Shown: positions 1-13,000 of the stretch, one piece after another | How positions within the stretch are numbered: position 1 is the stretch's first letter | How the letters are laid out: each line of letters begins with the position of its first letter | From: Lenzites betulinus | Lineage: Eukaryota > Basidiomycota > Agaricomycetes > Polyporales > Polyporaceae | Direction of reading: 5' to 3' | Length of the DNA: 64,000 nt | NCBI GenBank assembly: GCA_022264855.1 | Contig: JABYQU010000002.1 | Coordinates: forward strand, 496,001 to 560,000 | Position numbers and translations under genes: made by a program | The notes under the pieces: generated by a model | Database searches by the model: none | What the model was told of the DNA's origin: nothing | What the model saw: only the letters and a program-made list of their open reading frames with translations

Positions 1-3000
1 ACAGGTTCCTATCATGCTCAGGTCCACGTTCTGCATTCTTCACGACCTCTCAGATCGTGAGCTCTACGATCTCAACGAGTGTCCGTATGATTCTGGAGGA
101 TACTTCATCATCAACGGTTCGGAGAAGGTGCTCATTGCTCAAGAGCGCATGGCCACGAACCATGTCTACGTCTTCGCGAAAGCCCAACCCTCACCCATCA
201 GTTTCCTTGCCGAGATTCGCAGCGCCGTCGAGAAGGGTGGAAAGACGATCAGCCAGTTCCAAGTGAAACTGTACCACCGCAGCCAGGAGCGTTCGGTAGG
301 TATTTGCTGGCGCACATGCTCATCCACAACTTGACTGTTGGACGTCGTGTTATTTAGCTCGGGAACGTCATGAAGGCTACTATCCCGTATATCAAGGTCG
401 ACATCCCCATCTGGGTCGTTTTCCGCGCGCTTGGCGTTATTTCCGATCGTGACATCCTGGAGCACATCTGCTACGACATGCAGGACAACCAGATGTTGGA
501 GATGCTCAAGCCGTGTATAGACGAAGGGTTCGTGATACAGGACCGCGAGGTCTGTTACGCCACTGTCTAGTGTGCCCAAACCGTCTTGCTCACATTGAGT
601 AGATCGCGCTTGACTACATCGGCAACCGTGGAACGACGACCGGTCTCAACCGAGAGCGTCGTCTGCGATATGCTCAGGAGATCTTACAGAAGGAGATGCT
701 TCCACATGTCTCCATGGCTGAAGGCTCGGAGTCGAAGAAGGCGTACTTCTTTGGCTACATGATCCATCGTCTCCTACTTGCGGCGCTCGAGCGGAGAGAC
801 CTTGACGATCGTGACCATTTCGGGAAGAAGCGTCTGGATCTTGCTGGGCCGCTCTTGGCGAATCTCTTCCGCATGCTGTTCCGCAAGCTGACGAAGGACG
901 TATATCGGTACCTTCAGAAGGTTGGTGCACAAATCACGCTTACGACCTTGATACTGAGTGTCCTTAGTGTGTCGAAACTCACAAAGAGTTCAACCTGTCT
1001 CTGGCTGTGAAGCATAACACCATCACCAACGGGCTGAAGTACTCCCTCGCCACAGGTAACTGGGGTGATCAGAAGAAGTCGATGTCGTCGAAGGCTGGTG
1101 TCTCACAGGTGCTGAACCGATACACTTACGCATCTACATTGTCCCATTTGCGTCGCTGCAACACCCCTCTCGGCAGAGAGGGCAAGATCGCCAAGCCCCG
1201 TCAGCTGCACAATACTCACTGGGGAATGGTGTGCCCTGCGGAGACACCGGAAGGGCAAGCTTGTGGTCTCGTCAAGAACTTGTCGCTCATGTCTTGTATC
1301 TCCGTTGGCTCCCTGTCTGCTCCCGTCATCGAGTTTTTGGAGGAGTGGGGGCTGGAATCGCTGGAAGAGAACGCTCACTCGTCGACGCCTTGCACTAAGG
1401 TCTTCGTAAACGGTGTTTGGATGGGCGTGCATCGCGATCCTACCAACCTGGTCAAGACGCTCAAGAAGCTCCGCCGGAAGGACGACATCAATGCCGAAGT
1501 TTCTGTGGTCCGCGACATCCGAGAACGCGAGCTTCGCCTCTACACCGATGCTGGCCGTGTGTGTCGGCCACTCTTCATCGTCGAGAATCAACAACTTCTC
1601 ATGCAGAAGGTGCACATCGAGAACCTCAATCGTGCGAAGGAGGAGCGTGCGGAGGAGGAGCGTAAGAAAGCGGAAGGTATAGAAGAACCGGAGGACCCGG
1701 ATGACCCCCCACCACCGAGGTACGAGTACCAGTGGGAAAACCTCATCAAGGATGGTGTCATCGAGCTCCTGGACGCGGAAGAGGAGGAGACCGTTATGAT
1801 CTGCATGACGCCGGAAGACCTCGAGAACTCTCGACTTCAAGCGGCAGACATCGACCCACACGAGAACGATACCGAGGCCGACCCTTCTGCTCGTCTCAAG
1901 GCCCCAACCAACGCGCACACTTGGACCCACTGTGAGATCCATCCTAGTATGATCTTGGGAGTCTGTGCCAGCATCATCCCTTTCCCCGACCACAACCAGG
2001 TACGGATAGTTCGCATGGATTTGTGACGCATCTAACCCTCCTTGTAGTCCCCCCGTAACACTTACCAATCTGCCATGGGTAAACAAGCGATGGGTATCTA
2101 CCTGACGAATTTCCTCGTGCGCATGGACACCATGGCAAACATCCTCTACTACCCTCAGAAACCGCTCGCGACCACACGATCTATGGAGTACCTTCGCTTC
2201 CGCGAACTGCCTGCCGGCCAGAACGCTATCGTTGCAATCTTGTGTTACAGCGGCTACAACCAGGAAGATTCCGTCATCATGAACCAGAGCTCTGTCGACC
2301 GCGGTCTCTTCCGAAGTATGTACTACCGGAGCTACATGGACCTCGAGAAGAAGAGTGGTATCCAGCAGCTCGAAGAGTTCGAGAAGCCGACACGCGACAC
2401 GACGCTGAGAATGAAGCACGGCACGTACGACAAGCTGGAGGACGACGGTCTCATCGCTCCGGGCACGAACGTCAACGGCGAGGACATCATCATTGGCAAG
2501 ACCGCTCCTATCCCGCCAGACAGCGAGGAGCTCGGCCAGCGCACGCGGACGCACACGAAACGTGATGTCTCGACACCGCTCAAGAGCACCGAGTCGGGCA
2601 TCATCGACCAGGTGCTCCTCACGACGAACGCCGAGGGCCAGAAGTTCGTCAAGATCCGCGTGCGCTCGACGCGTATCCCGCAGATTGGAGACAAGTTCGC
2701 GTCTCGTCACGGTCAGAAGGGTACCATCGGTATCACGTACCGCCAGGAGGACATGCCGTTCACGGCGGAGGGCATCACGCCCGACATCATCATCAACCCC
2801 CACGCCATTCCGTCTCGTATGACTATCGGCCATTTGGTCGAGTGTCTCCTTTCCAAGGTCGCGACGCTCACCGGAAACGAGGGCGACGCGACGCCGTTCA
2901 CCGACCTCACCGTCGAGTCCGTCTCCCGCTTCCTCCGCCAGCGCGGCTACCAGTCGCGCGGGCTCGAGATCATGTACCACGGCCACACTGGCCGCAAGCT

Positions 3001-3611
3001 GCAGGCGCAGGTGTACCTTGGTCCCACGTACTACCAGCGGCTGAAGCACATGGTGGACGACAAGATCCATTCGCGCGCGCGTGGCCCGGTGCAGATCCTC
3101 ACCCGCCAGCCCGTCGAGGGTCGTAGTCGTGACGGTGGTCTGCGGTTCGGAGAGATGGAGCGTGATTGTATGATCTCGCACGGTGTGGCTGCGTTCTTGA
3201 AGGAGCGTCTGTTCGAGGCTAGCGATGCCTACCGTCTGCATGTGTGCGACATGTGCGTCCTTTTCCCCTTGTTTTCAGCTTTGCAGTGCACTTACTGTTG
3301 CCTTTCAGCTGCGGTCTTACTGCTATTGCTAACCTCGTAAGTGGACATGCACATCTTACGCATGACATTGTTAACCAGTGTTTCGTTTCAACAGAAAAAG
3401 CAAACGTTCGAGTGCCGTGCGTGCAAGAACAAGACTGCGTGTTCACAGATCTATATTCCCTATGCCGCGAAACTCCTGTTCCAGGTAAGCCCGAGTCCCT
3501 CCTGATCTGCGCGCATCAAGACGAATGCTGACCGCCAACTTATAGGAACTGCAAAGCATGAACATCGCACCACGCCTGTACACGACGTCGACAGGCCGCA
3601 TCAGGGACTAA
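1..3611 (+). CDS. RPB2: RNA polymerase II second-largest subunit, 5' part cut off by window edge
   Basis: Catalytic core subunit of nuclear RNA polymerase II. The window opens inside the gene, probably at or just after an intron acceptor (acag at 1-4), in the lobe/fork part ([22 protein letters not shown]). Conserved blocks follow in order: fork and hybrid-binding regions with [15 protein letters not shown] and the rifampicin-pocket-like [16 protein letters not shown] (about 1200-1260), MGKQAMG (2074-2094), [11 protein letters not shown] (2252-2284), the hybrid-binding SRHGQKGT (2704-2727), and the C-terminal clamp zinc module [14 protein letters not shown] (3243-3430). At least seven short GT..AG introns interrupt it; the first is 296-357, and two lie within the zinc module. 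The stop is at 3609-3611. Only the N-terminal protrusion part is missing, and that is due to the window edge. The family call is certain; only some exon edges are approximate. Confidence 0.97.
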
Positions 3612-3713
3612 CACACGGACCCCGCTCTCCGCCCGCCCTCGGGGCCTCAGATGACATGCGTGTACTTTACATATGCTTTATTAGATACGGGTGCCTAAGT
3701 GTAAAAGAGAAAG

Positions 3714-6431
3714 CTAATCGTCCTTCATCAAGCCCTCGCGCTCGTGCTCCGCGCCTTCATGCCGCTCGCGCTCGCCGCGCCGCTTTTTCGGCGCGTCCTC
3801 GTCGTCGCTGCCCTGCCCGTCCTCGTCCCCGATCTCGAACACGACCGCGTCGTCGCCGACGGGCCGCCCGACGAGCGTCGCCGCGTCGTCGTCGATCTCG
3901 TGCAGGCCGCGCGCGTCTGTGCGGTGCTCGAGCGACTCGAGGTCGTAGTCCTCCGCGTCCTCCTCGTCCTGCGCGATCTCGTCGAACATTGCCAATGTAA
4001 GACACGGGCACGGAAGATAAGTACGCGATGTCGCGGGTGAGAGATGGAGGAGGTACATATCTTCTGTTGTTGGGCGACGGGCGCCACAGCCAGGAAATGG
4101 CGACGAAATCGACGAGGTAGAGGAGTGCAAGCCAGCCGTCGAGCAGCCACCATTGCATCTTCCACGACTTGGCGCCGTAGTCTGAGCAAATGCCACTATC
4201 AGCGAAAACGTAAGCAATAGCACGCAGGTCAGGCCGCACCTTCTGCGAGGCGGCCGGAGAACGTCAGAGACGAGACGACGAAGAAGATGGCGATGACGAC
4301 GACGGTCATCAGGAGGATGCGGTGAAGCCAGTTAAACATAGACAGCTTGTAGCGCTGTTTGCGCGCTGCGAGTTGCGCGATCGTTGCTGTTGGCCCAAAA
4401 TAAGCTCGCCGCTTTATGCGTGCAGGAGTAGGGCTCACCATTGAGGGAATAGATGATCCAGAGCAGGAATCCGCTCAGGGTGAAGGCGAGAGGAATGACG
4501 AAGAGAAGGAGGATGAGTGCAGAGGCGGACTCGAGCTCGAGTTCGACGATGCCGACGGCGTAGAGAACTGTACAGCTGGTGAGGTTACGGTTTGTACGAG
4601 CGGCGAGTAGTACGAACCTCCGAACACGAAGTGGGCCCCGGCGAGGAGCTGACACCTGAGCATCGTTCTGCCTAGGGACTCCTTAACCACACTGAGACCG
4701 AGAGACACGACTAGGAGCAGGAAGAAAGAGAGGGCGTTTCTGCCGGCATCGAGAATAGCAACTGTAATCGAGAGTTTAGCGTGGCTGTATGCATGCGTGC
4801 CAGTATTTTACTGACCAACAATAAGGAACACAGTTGAAGGCGTTCCTTCTCCGTGAGCGTTGAGGTAACGGTAGTATGCTGAGGAATTTATATGTCAGAT
4901 ACATAATTTCCCAATTTGTCTGCGCACATACCCCAGTTCGCGAGCATTTCAATGATTAGGAAGCCAAGGAGACCGGAAAGGTAGTGCTGTCACAACTGCG
5001 ATCAAGATATGCACCTGACCTTCGCCCTGGAGCTACATACCTGAATGGGAAGCAGGTCCTGCACATTCTGGTAGCAGAGCCACCCCCAGCCAACAGCTAG
5101 TGCTGAATATACAAGGAACATTGCGAAGTAGAACTATAGCGGACTCCGTTAGCCTAGGAATGATTTGGTAATGCTTTCCTCTCACATTGACTTTGGGATA
5201 GTCCGACGCGGGCAGCCTGCCGTCGAAGGTGTTCCGGAAGAACACGGTACCTTGGTACGTAGGATGGGGGTTATCTGTGGACACCGTATCTTGACGAGCC
5301 TTGTTCGAGGACACCACAGTTATAGGGACCATTGCTGTAAGGAACTGTCAGAACTGGGAACCCGACCACTCGCAACGTACGCACCGATGCAATAGTATCC
5401 CGTCTTCTTGACATAATACTGGATAGGGCTCGTGTACCAATGAATACCAGAAGGGCTGGGGTTCAACCCTTGCCTAGCCTCCAAAGCATCGCGTTTCCGC
5501 CAAGGCGTGGTGTATTTCGAGTGCGCGTCCGGAGGCGTCGGGTTGCCTTCAGGGTTGTCCCAAAAGCGTTTAACGGCGGCTTTAGGCGAGGTGAACCAAG
5601 GCGTAGTGTATTCCGAGTGTGCGTCAGGAGGGTTGGGGTTGCCATCAGGGTTGTCCCAAAAGCCACGAGCTGCGGCTTTGTGCGCTGCGTCTCGACGATT
5701 GTGCGTGAACCAAGGTGTGGTGTATTCTGAGTTTGCATCAGGAGGGGTTGGGTTACCTTCGGGGTTATCCCAGAAGCCACGAGCGACGGCCTTGGACGAG
5801 GCCGGCGAAGCAAAGCGTTTCCGCCAAGGCGTGGTGTATTCCGAGTTTGCATCGGGAGGGGTCGGATTACCCTCGGGGTTGTCCCAGAAGCCACTGACGG
5901 CGACGTCAGACGAGGCCTCCGCAGCAGAGCTATTCCCTGCAGATAGCGCTACGCGCGCGGACCAAAAGCTGGTGTCGTTTATTGATAGACTGGGGGGCAG
6001 GTCGACAATGAAGTGGCCGAGCTGTGTGCTGTCGCAGTAGCCACCTTTCATGGCGTCCGACGTGCACACATAGTACTTCTGCTGTGGGGTCTGCGTTAAG
6101 CTGCCGAGAGCGTCCAGAGGATGGCCACTCACAGGCATATCCCCAGGGGCATCTTTGCCGAGGTACTCTACATCGCCCCATTCGTAAATCACCATCGCCA
6201 GCTGGCCTTGCGAGCTAGCATCGAATGTCACTGTGAGGGATGAGCATTCGCCGAGGGTGCATATAGCAGGTGGCGGGGCAGACCATTGATGTATGCGTTC
6301 TTGCCTCCCCACATGCCCGAGCATATCTGTCGGTCATAGTCTGTGTCCGAGATGGGGACCTCGAACGCAGCGGTGGCACAGGCAGCGAGAAGGAGCGAGG
6401 AGAACGAGAGCCACGACCAGCGGCCGACCAT
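3714..6431 (-). CDS. PTM1/GPR107-type Golgi seven-transmembrane protein with four embedded peptide repeats
   Basis: Member of the Lung_7-TM_R (LUSTR) family that includes yeast PTM1 and human GPR107; these sit in the Golgi/endosome system and take part in trafficking. The start at 6431 gives a signal peptide (MVGRWSWLSFSSLLLAACATA). A lumenal domain follows with family words such as YEWGDVEYLG, YYVCTSDA and TGYYCIG, then seven hydrophobic helices encoded roughly 5150-4070 and an acidic, Arg/Lys-rich cytosolic tail ending at 3714. About eight introns were spliced by eye. The odd part is residues about 162-300 (DNA 5430-5905): four copies of a 22-23 residue segment beginning FWDN and ending EYTTPW, separated by short spacers holding RKR, RR or KR. 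The segment lies between the lumenal domain and helix 1, facing the Golgi lumen where Kex2 works. I am sure of the family; the role of the repeats is unknown. Confidence 0.88.
5430..5905 (-). repeat. Four coding tandem repeats of about 95-115 bp
   Basis: Four degenerate direct repeats, all in frame within the PTM1-like gene. Each encodes FWDNPxGNPxPPDA followed by (N/H)S(E/K)YTTPW. Three copies are preceded by an Arg or a Lys-Arg, and every copy is followed within 0-8 residues by RKR, RR or KR. Spacers vary in length, but the cores differ at only a few residues, as expected from unequal duplication under constraint. Confidence 0.9.
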
Positions 6432-6703
6432 GGCGGGAGGGAAGGAGAGTGTGGTCAATTGATGTGCGGAGCGCGGCTTGGGCGTGCACGATTTGAAGGA
6501 GACGGGAGATTCAGACTGAGAAACGCGGGGCGCACTAGTTGCGGAACACGTACATAGATCTAGACATGCACCGGCGCTTCCCACCGCGGCAGGCACCGCA
6601 TACCAGGCGCGCCTCGGCGAATCGCGCGCCGCGCAGCTCGGGAGTCGGCACAGGCCCCGCTCCTTGTCCTCCATCCACTCCCTTCGCGCTCACTGTCGAC
6701 AAC

Positions 6704-8563
6704 ATGCTTGGCGAAGACGAGGACGTGTTCGACAGCGTTACCTGGGAGTCGCCGAACGCACCAGTGACTTACGAAGGCCCCTCCACCGGTCTCTCAGGGC
6801 CCGGGTTCAGGCAAAGCACCGCCGAGAGCGAGGATGGCCGCGACCCGCACGACCCCAAGTGGGAGGGGTATCTCATTACCAGCGTGAAGGATCCCGTGAA
6901 GGAGCTTGCGGAGACAAAGGATGCATACGTATCATATCTTGTGACTGCAAAGGTGCGTCGCATGGGTATCCCTATGCCGGTCCTTAGAGATGCTGAGTAC
7001 AGCGGACAGACCAACTTGCCTATATTCTCTACCCCCAATCCTACTGCGCGGAGGCGTTTCACTGATTTTGTGTTCCTGCGCACACACCTCGCGAAGGACT
7101 TTCCTGCGTGTGTGGTTCCTCCACTCCCTGACAAGCACAGACTCGGTCAGTCCCTATCGTACACTCCACATAGGATGTGCATTCGACGGTCGCGGCAGAA
7201 TATGTTACAGGGGACAGGTTTAGTGTGGAGTTCATGGAACGGCGAAGGCTCGAGTAAGTGCTTCGTTGATGAGAGATATCGTGTTGTACCCATCCCCTCT
7301 TCAGCCTCCACCGCTTCCTCCAACGACTAGCCCGCCACCCCACTCTCCAGCGGAGCACCCTGCTTCGCGCGTTCTTCGAGTCAACAGAATGGGTACGCAC
7401 TCGCTACTATACCAGCAACCTCCAGCACACTCACCCCCATCCATTCAGCACGTCATCATGCACCAGCACGTCGCGCACCCGCCCGTGCCCGAGCAGTCCT
7501 CCGGCGTGATCGACAGCATCTCCGACAGCCTCCTGAACGCGTTCTCGCGCGTGCGCAAGCCGGACGAGCGCTTCCTCTCCATGCGCGAGGGCGTGGACAA
7601 GTTCGAGGAGGGCATCGCGCTCTCCGAGCGGCTCTTCAGCCGCGTGCGCACCCGCACCAACGGTGAGTCGTGCCCCCTCCCCGGCGCGTGCGTGTATCTG
7701 AGGCTGAAAGAGACGGCAACCCGGAACCGGGGGAAGATCTCACCGGCGACTACCACGACCTCGCCGTCGCCGTGCAGGGCCTTGGGTTCCTCGAGTCGGG
7801 CATCACGGACCCATTGAATCACTTTTCGAACACGCTCCTCGAGTTCTCCGCGCTTCTACGCCATAATGTAAGTTGTGCCTCTGCGTGTCTTTGTTCGACG
7901 GTTTTAGACCTCATGTTGCCGTTCAGACCCAAACATCGACGGACCCGTTCCTAGTGCACTTGCACTCGCTGATTCAGTACTCGCACGCAAATCGCGCAGT
8001 ACTCAAGTTGCGTGACCAGAAGCAGATGGACTTTGAGGAGCTTTCGGAGTACCTCTCCGCGGTGACCGCAGAGCGGGACCGGTTGGCAGCAGTGATCAGC
8101 GGTAGGGCCGGGAGCACGGGTCTCGGCCTTGGCGCGTACATCAAGGACAGGGTGGACGCGCTGCGCGGACAGGATGACGACCGGGCGCGAGTGGAGCGGA
8201 TGCGCAAGCTTGACACGAAGATTAAGGAAGTACGTTGTCTCCCCGTAGGCGTCTCTGGTTTGGCAGCTCATGAACCCGTGTGCTTGCGTAGCTGCAAGAC
8301 GCCGTGACGACCGCACACGAGACTTCTGACGCGTTCAGCGACGAGACGCTGCGAGAGCAGGCGATCTTCCAGCGCGCGAAGGAGTCCGAGATGAAGGAGA
8401 TGCTCGGCAACTACGCTGACGGGCAGATTGAGTTCTATAAGGCGGTGAGTAGCTACTCAATAACGAGCGTGGACTACGGTGCTCATTTGCGGCTCCCCGC
8501 CAGGCCATGGAGGAGTGGGATAGGATCATACCAGTAATTCAGCGGATACGCGTGGACGTTTAA
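6704..8563 (+). CDS. SNX4: Sorting nexin SNX4/ATG24 (PX-BAR)
   Basis: Sorting nexin of the SNX4/Atg24 group, which binds PI3P on endosomes and acts in recycling of membrane proteins and in selective autophagy. The start at 6704 (MLGEDEDVF) is the best fit; an in-frame upstream Met at 6566 would add a low-complexity leader. The PX domain shows RRRFTDFVFLRTHL and VVPPLPDKHRL, then GDRFSVEFMERRRLDLHRFL after splicing. The BAR part contains VDKFEEGIALSERLF, DLAVAVQGLGFLE and long helices through LREQAIFQRAKESEMKEML, ending in IQRIRVDV before the stop at 8561-8563. About seven introns. It is tail to tail with the REV7 gene, 175 bp apart. Confidence 0.93.
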
Positions 8564-8738
8564 TCACGGACAGTCTTGATATCTTGTCGTCCGTTGTATT
8601 TGTATCCCTTGCATTCCCTAATCCTGTTATACAAGCGGGATACCCGTTGCACGGTCAGGCAGCTCTCTGCTTCCCCTTGGACTCTGACGCGTTCCCTAGA
8701 TTTAGCTTGTACTCGGATTCCTGGACGGCAAGCGACAG

Positions 8739-9775
8739 CTATCCGAAGCGGCAATTAATGTCAGTGCCTTCGCCCGTAGCGGGGCGGGAAGCTCGTACAT
8801 TGATGATTCCCGTGTCCACTGCACGGAGCATGTGCAACTCGGCACCGTCAGTGGTTCCTGAGGTGGTATCAGTTGTGGAGGCGGGCACCCAGGGCGGGGG
8901 CTCCTAGGGTTTTGGGGCTCGTATGAGAGGCACGTCAAACCACATGAACAGCATGGAACGCGCCTTTCCATGCGTCGCCGAGGGTGCCTTGTCATCGTGC
9001 AACTCGAGTATGATCGCAAAGGACAGGTCCGCGCCTGGCGACAAGAGGGCGTCAGCGGGCTTAGAGTTTCAGACGCGTCATGGTTCGTCACCGTCGACTT
9101 CCAGCTGGCGCAGCTGCGCTTCGATCATGTTAAGCTTAAGGAGGAAGGAACGGAAGTACTGGCCGAGGGAAGCGGACGATATGGCGCCTTCGACACTGCA
9201 AGGGGCATTGCGTTTGTCAATGTTGTGCTCGGAGTCAGCGGGCGGTGGTAGAACCTTGTGTCTTTATTATAGGATTCGACCTGGAGAGTGTTGCGGAGAG
9301 CGAATATGAACCGCTCCAGCGGCTTCTCGTCCGCAGATTTGATGATCACGACCACTTTGTCGACGGTGCCCTGTTGGCGCATTAGTGACATGAGCTGCGC
9401 GGCGTCCATCATGGCTGACAAGAGCTAGCTCATCTGTGACGGCTTTGACAGCGCCGGCGATGTACTCGTTGAGTGCGGGGTGGCGTGATTGGTAGACCGG
9501 GGCGTCGTACTTCTTCCTGCGGACGAAGAGATCTGGTGGATAGACCTGTCGGACATAAAGAATGGTGTGTATGGCAACCTCGACTGGAGGAGCGAGGACA
9601 GATAGGGTCAACGCGGATCTGTGGGGACAGAGGGAGTGCTTGGGGACGCACTGAACTCTGCCACTCCACGGATGGCTTCTGTTCGAACAGGAAGAGCATG
9701 GTTAGTTCCCGGGTGTGCGGGAGAGAAGTGGGGCAGATACGTGCGGTTGTATGTCAGGGGGAGACTGCTTGCCAT
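8739..9775 (-). CDS. REV7: REV7/MAD2L2-like HORMA protein (DNA polymerase zeta subunit)
   Basis: HORMA-domain protein of the Rev7/MAD2B type, the accessory subunit that links Rev3 to Rev1 in translesion synthesis. Spliced reading gives AIRGVAEFIEVAIHTILYVR, then QVYPPDLFVRRKKYDAPVYQ, HPALNEYIAGAVKAV, DKVVVIIKSADEKPLERFIF, LGQYFRSFLLKLNMIEAQLR, GADLSFAIILELHDD and a C-terminal safety-belt-like PWVP...ELHMLRAVDTGIINV. This order matches human and yeast Rev7. The proposed start, MASSLPLTYNR at 9775, fits the family, but the phase of the first intron does not close cleanly, so the N-terminus is uncertain. Two C-terminal introns appear very short (about 30-40 bases), and their edges are also uncertain. 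An alternative in-frame stop at 8904 would remove the last segment; the longer form fits the family better. Confidence 0.85.
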
Positions 9776-10062
9776 CCTGCGCGCATCCTCGGGAAAGAGG
9801 GACGAGGAGCAGGGCAGAGGCGCCCGGGACGCGTCGCGGAGCGCGAAGCACGGCCACGTGACCGATGGTGGAGCCCGCTGCTTGGAGGGATCCGAGTGCA
9901 GAGACCGTCAGAGCGACACGGTGATGTCATGGCACAAAGAAGGCCCTCGAGATTGCGCGCACCAAGGGCCTGCTGCCTGTCGTTCTTCCACAAGCCAGTC
10001 CGTTCCACCAGCTATCTTCCTCCCCCTTGCCTCTCCTGCGCCCTCTTTCCCTCCCCCACACC

Positions 10063-13000
10063 ATGACCGACGACCAAGCGAACAGCCTCTCCGAGGACGA
10101 CGGCAACGACCCCGGCCCCTCCAACAAGGCTGCCAACACGAAACGCGGCACCAGAGGTCCGTCTCGAGTCACATCACGCTCGTCTGTGCGCTCACACACA
10201 GCCCCACAGCCTGCGATCGCTGTCGCAAAATCAAGAGCAAGTGCGAGCCCGGCGTCGGCGAACGCTGCAAGAACTGCGAAGCTTCCAACACACGTGAGCT
10301 CCACACTACAAATTCCACCAGTGATTTTCCTATCTAAACTGGTCGGCAGCCTGCACTTTCCAAGGTTAGCTTCACCTTAAGCCTGCTCGAGATTGGCGCT
10401 CCCTTACCGATCTCTATAGGTCCCAGCTTCAAACGGGGCCCGCCCAAAGGCTACATTCACTCCATAGAACAGCGATGGCATCAGGTAGAATGCATTCTAT
10501 CCACCATCATGGAGTCTCCCCGGGCCCAGGACATAATCAACGACCTCCGAGGTGATTCTTTTGCGAACGCCATCCTGGATCGCGTCCAGGCCGGACCTTA
10601 CGTGAGCTTTTCGTGTCGAGTTATATGGGAAGTCGCGTGCTGACTACACCTTGCAAGGGTTCGAAGAGTCGTCTCGACCAACACGATACGAATAGCGACA
10701 GCTTCTACGCCTCTCTCGTCGAGGTGCCCGAGCGTAGTGCTACGCGAGACGACCGACGCTCGCGCAGACAGTCCCGCGTATCACGCGAGACAGTCTCGCA
10801 GGGCAAGTCTACTCATTGCCGTTACTTTCTATTACATGCTGAACGGCGTCTATGCAGACCCTACTGCCTTGGCTACGCCCACCAAAGAATGGCAGGAGCA
10901 GCTGGCGAGGAGGCTTGCATTCACTAACCAGTGGACCTATCCCTCTGCGGCGATCAGCCCAACTTCGCACTCCTCGTCATCCGCGGCTGGTTCGAGTGAC
11001 CTCTCGAGGTCACGCCGGCGTCTCGATTATGCAGGACAGTCTGCCTCAGTTCCCATCCCTCAGAATTGGGACAACCTCTATACGTTACCTGATACATCAC
11101 GTACGTGTTTGCTGTGAGCTCTATGCTCACCTTCAGTTTGTTGACAACTCAGTAGCCGGTGAGCCGAGCACAGTTGACGAGACTGCCGAGGCGTTTGGAC
11201 ATCTGTCGACAGACGAAAACAAAGAGGTACTAGTGCCCCTATCTATTATTCTCTTGATTTTTGTAACACGCGGCTTCCAGTTCCGCTATCACGGCCCTGC
11301 CTCTGGCCTCCCTCTCCTCGCCCAGAGTCGCAGGAAGACGAATGACGACCTTCAAGAGGACCGGATTTGGTATGAAATTCTAGCAACCATATTCATCAAA
11401 TCCTCTGACTCTTTTTACAGGAAGTTCAGTCAGTCTCAGATCAATCCGGAAATGACGTCGGAAGATCCCATACTCGAAGAAGAGGATGTGGCGGTGGAAA
11501 TGCCGCCACCGGATATGCAAACCCACCTCCTTCATCTCTACTTCACTTATGTTCACCCGTTCTTCCCCGTCATCCACAAGCAAGATTTCCTCTACCACTA
11601 TAACTCATTGTAAGTCTCGTGCTCCATCCTTTGAGTTTCTCACTCATCCGACGCAACAGCACGTCTGTAAATGCATTCGCCACGAGTCCGAATGCACTGA
11701 CACCAGACCTTCGCAGTCAAGAAAGCGCGCCAATGGCGGTGGGTCAGGACACTCGACTCAGCCGCCATCCCATGCAACGCCCGTGCAAGATGTTGCTGCT
11801 GTCGATGTTTGCGATCGCGGCCCGGTACTCTGACAGGCCCACCGACCATCCGGGTCACAACGTGGGCCATGATTTGCGCGCGGGACAGCAATATGCAGAG
11901 GACGCCCACAAGCTGCTCGGTACGAGTTCCTGTAGGTGACAACTTTTGCACTACCCGTCTCACAAATTTTGCAGACCGCAAATACCAAACCAGTCGTCCA
12001 TCAACATGCCAGGCCCTCTTGCTTCTAGCTATTCGCGAGTTTGGCATGGGTAAGTACCCCAAAACTCTGTAGTCCTCAGCACTTTTCACAGGCAGTATAT
12101 AGGTGCTATGGACAAGGGCTGGCTTTACAGCGGTAAGTGTGCCGATTCTCCACTGCTCGACACATCTCATTCCCTTTTCCAGGCATGGCTTTGCGGATGG
12201 TGCAGTTTCTTGTATGTTCCAGTCTCGCCGAGAACGATCCTAACACTTCACAGGCCATCGATGTCGGCATGAATCGGAATGCTGATAGCTGGACAACGGA
12301 CGGCAAGACTCCTGTGTTTACCAGCGCCGAGAAACAAATCAGGAAGCATATCTGGTGGTCGTGCTGCATCTGCGACAAGTGGGTCCTTCCCTGATTTACT
12401 CAGATTGACTCAGGCTAATGGTTGTTTAGACTGTCCGCAGTGTGGCTCGGAAGGCCCATCACTTTCCGCGCTAATGACTACTCGATTTCTTTGCCAGACG
12501 CTGACGAGGTAAATCCTTCCTTCCTTCGGTAAAGCTGCACACCTCTTATGTATATACTCACAGGTCGACGAACTTGAGCTGTGGCAGCCATATCCCCACG
12601 ATATCATGGGTCGGGAGTTTGTTCCTCAGCCCTCAAGACTGATGAGTTGTTTCCGGGAAGCGTGTCACCTCTGTACGTGTTTACCTCAGCACATAACCAA
12701 CCGCTAGTGTACTTAATACCTCTAGCTGTTATCATCACCGATATCATGGACAAGATATACCCTGTGCAACCATCGTCAGAGATACCACGCCGTGTTCTGT
12801 TCGAAGGACTCGAGGCGCGCCTTGGCAAATGGCTCATCAAACTCCCTGAACATCTACGCTACAACTACAACGACAAGCATGCGAGGCCTAATCCTCATGT
12901 TATGATGTTGCATATCGAGTATGAAGCCGCTGTGCTCCTTTTACATCGCGCGTTGTGCGTCTCATCCCCTCTATCTTGCGGTTGGGATTGTTGACTAACT

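Noticed and set aside
1103..3241. 712-residue minus-strand open frame
   Set aside because: It is exactly antisense to RPB2 and reflects the codon bias of that gene; no family resemblance.
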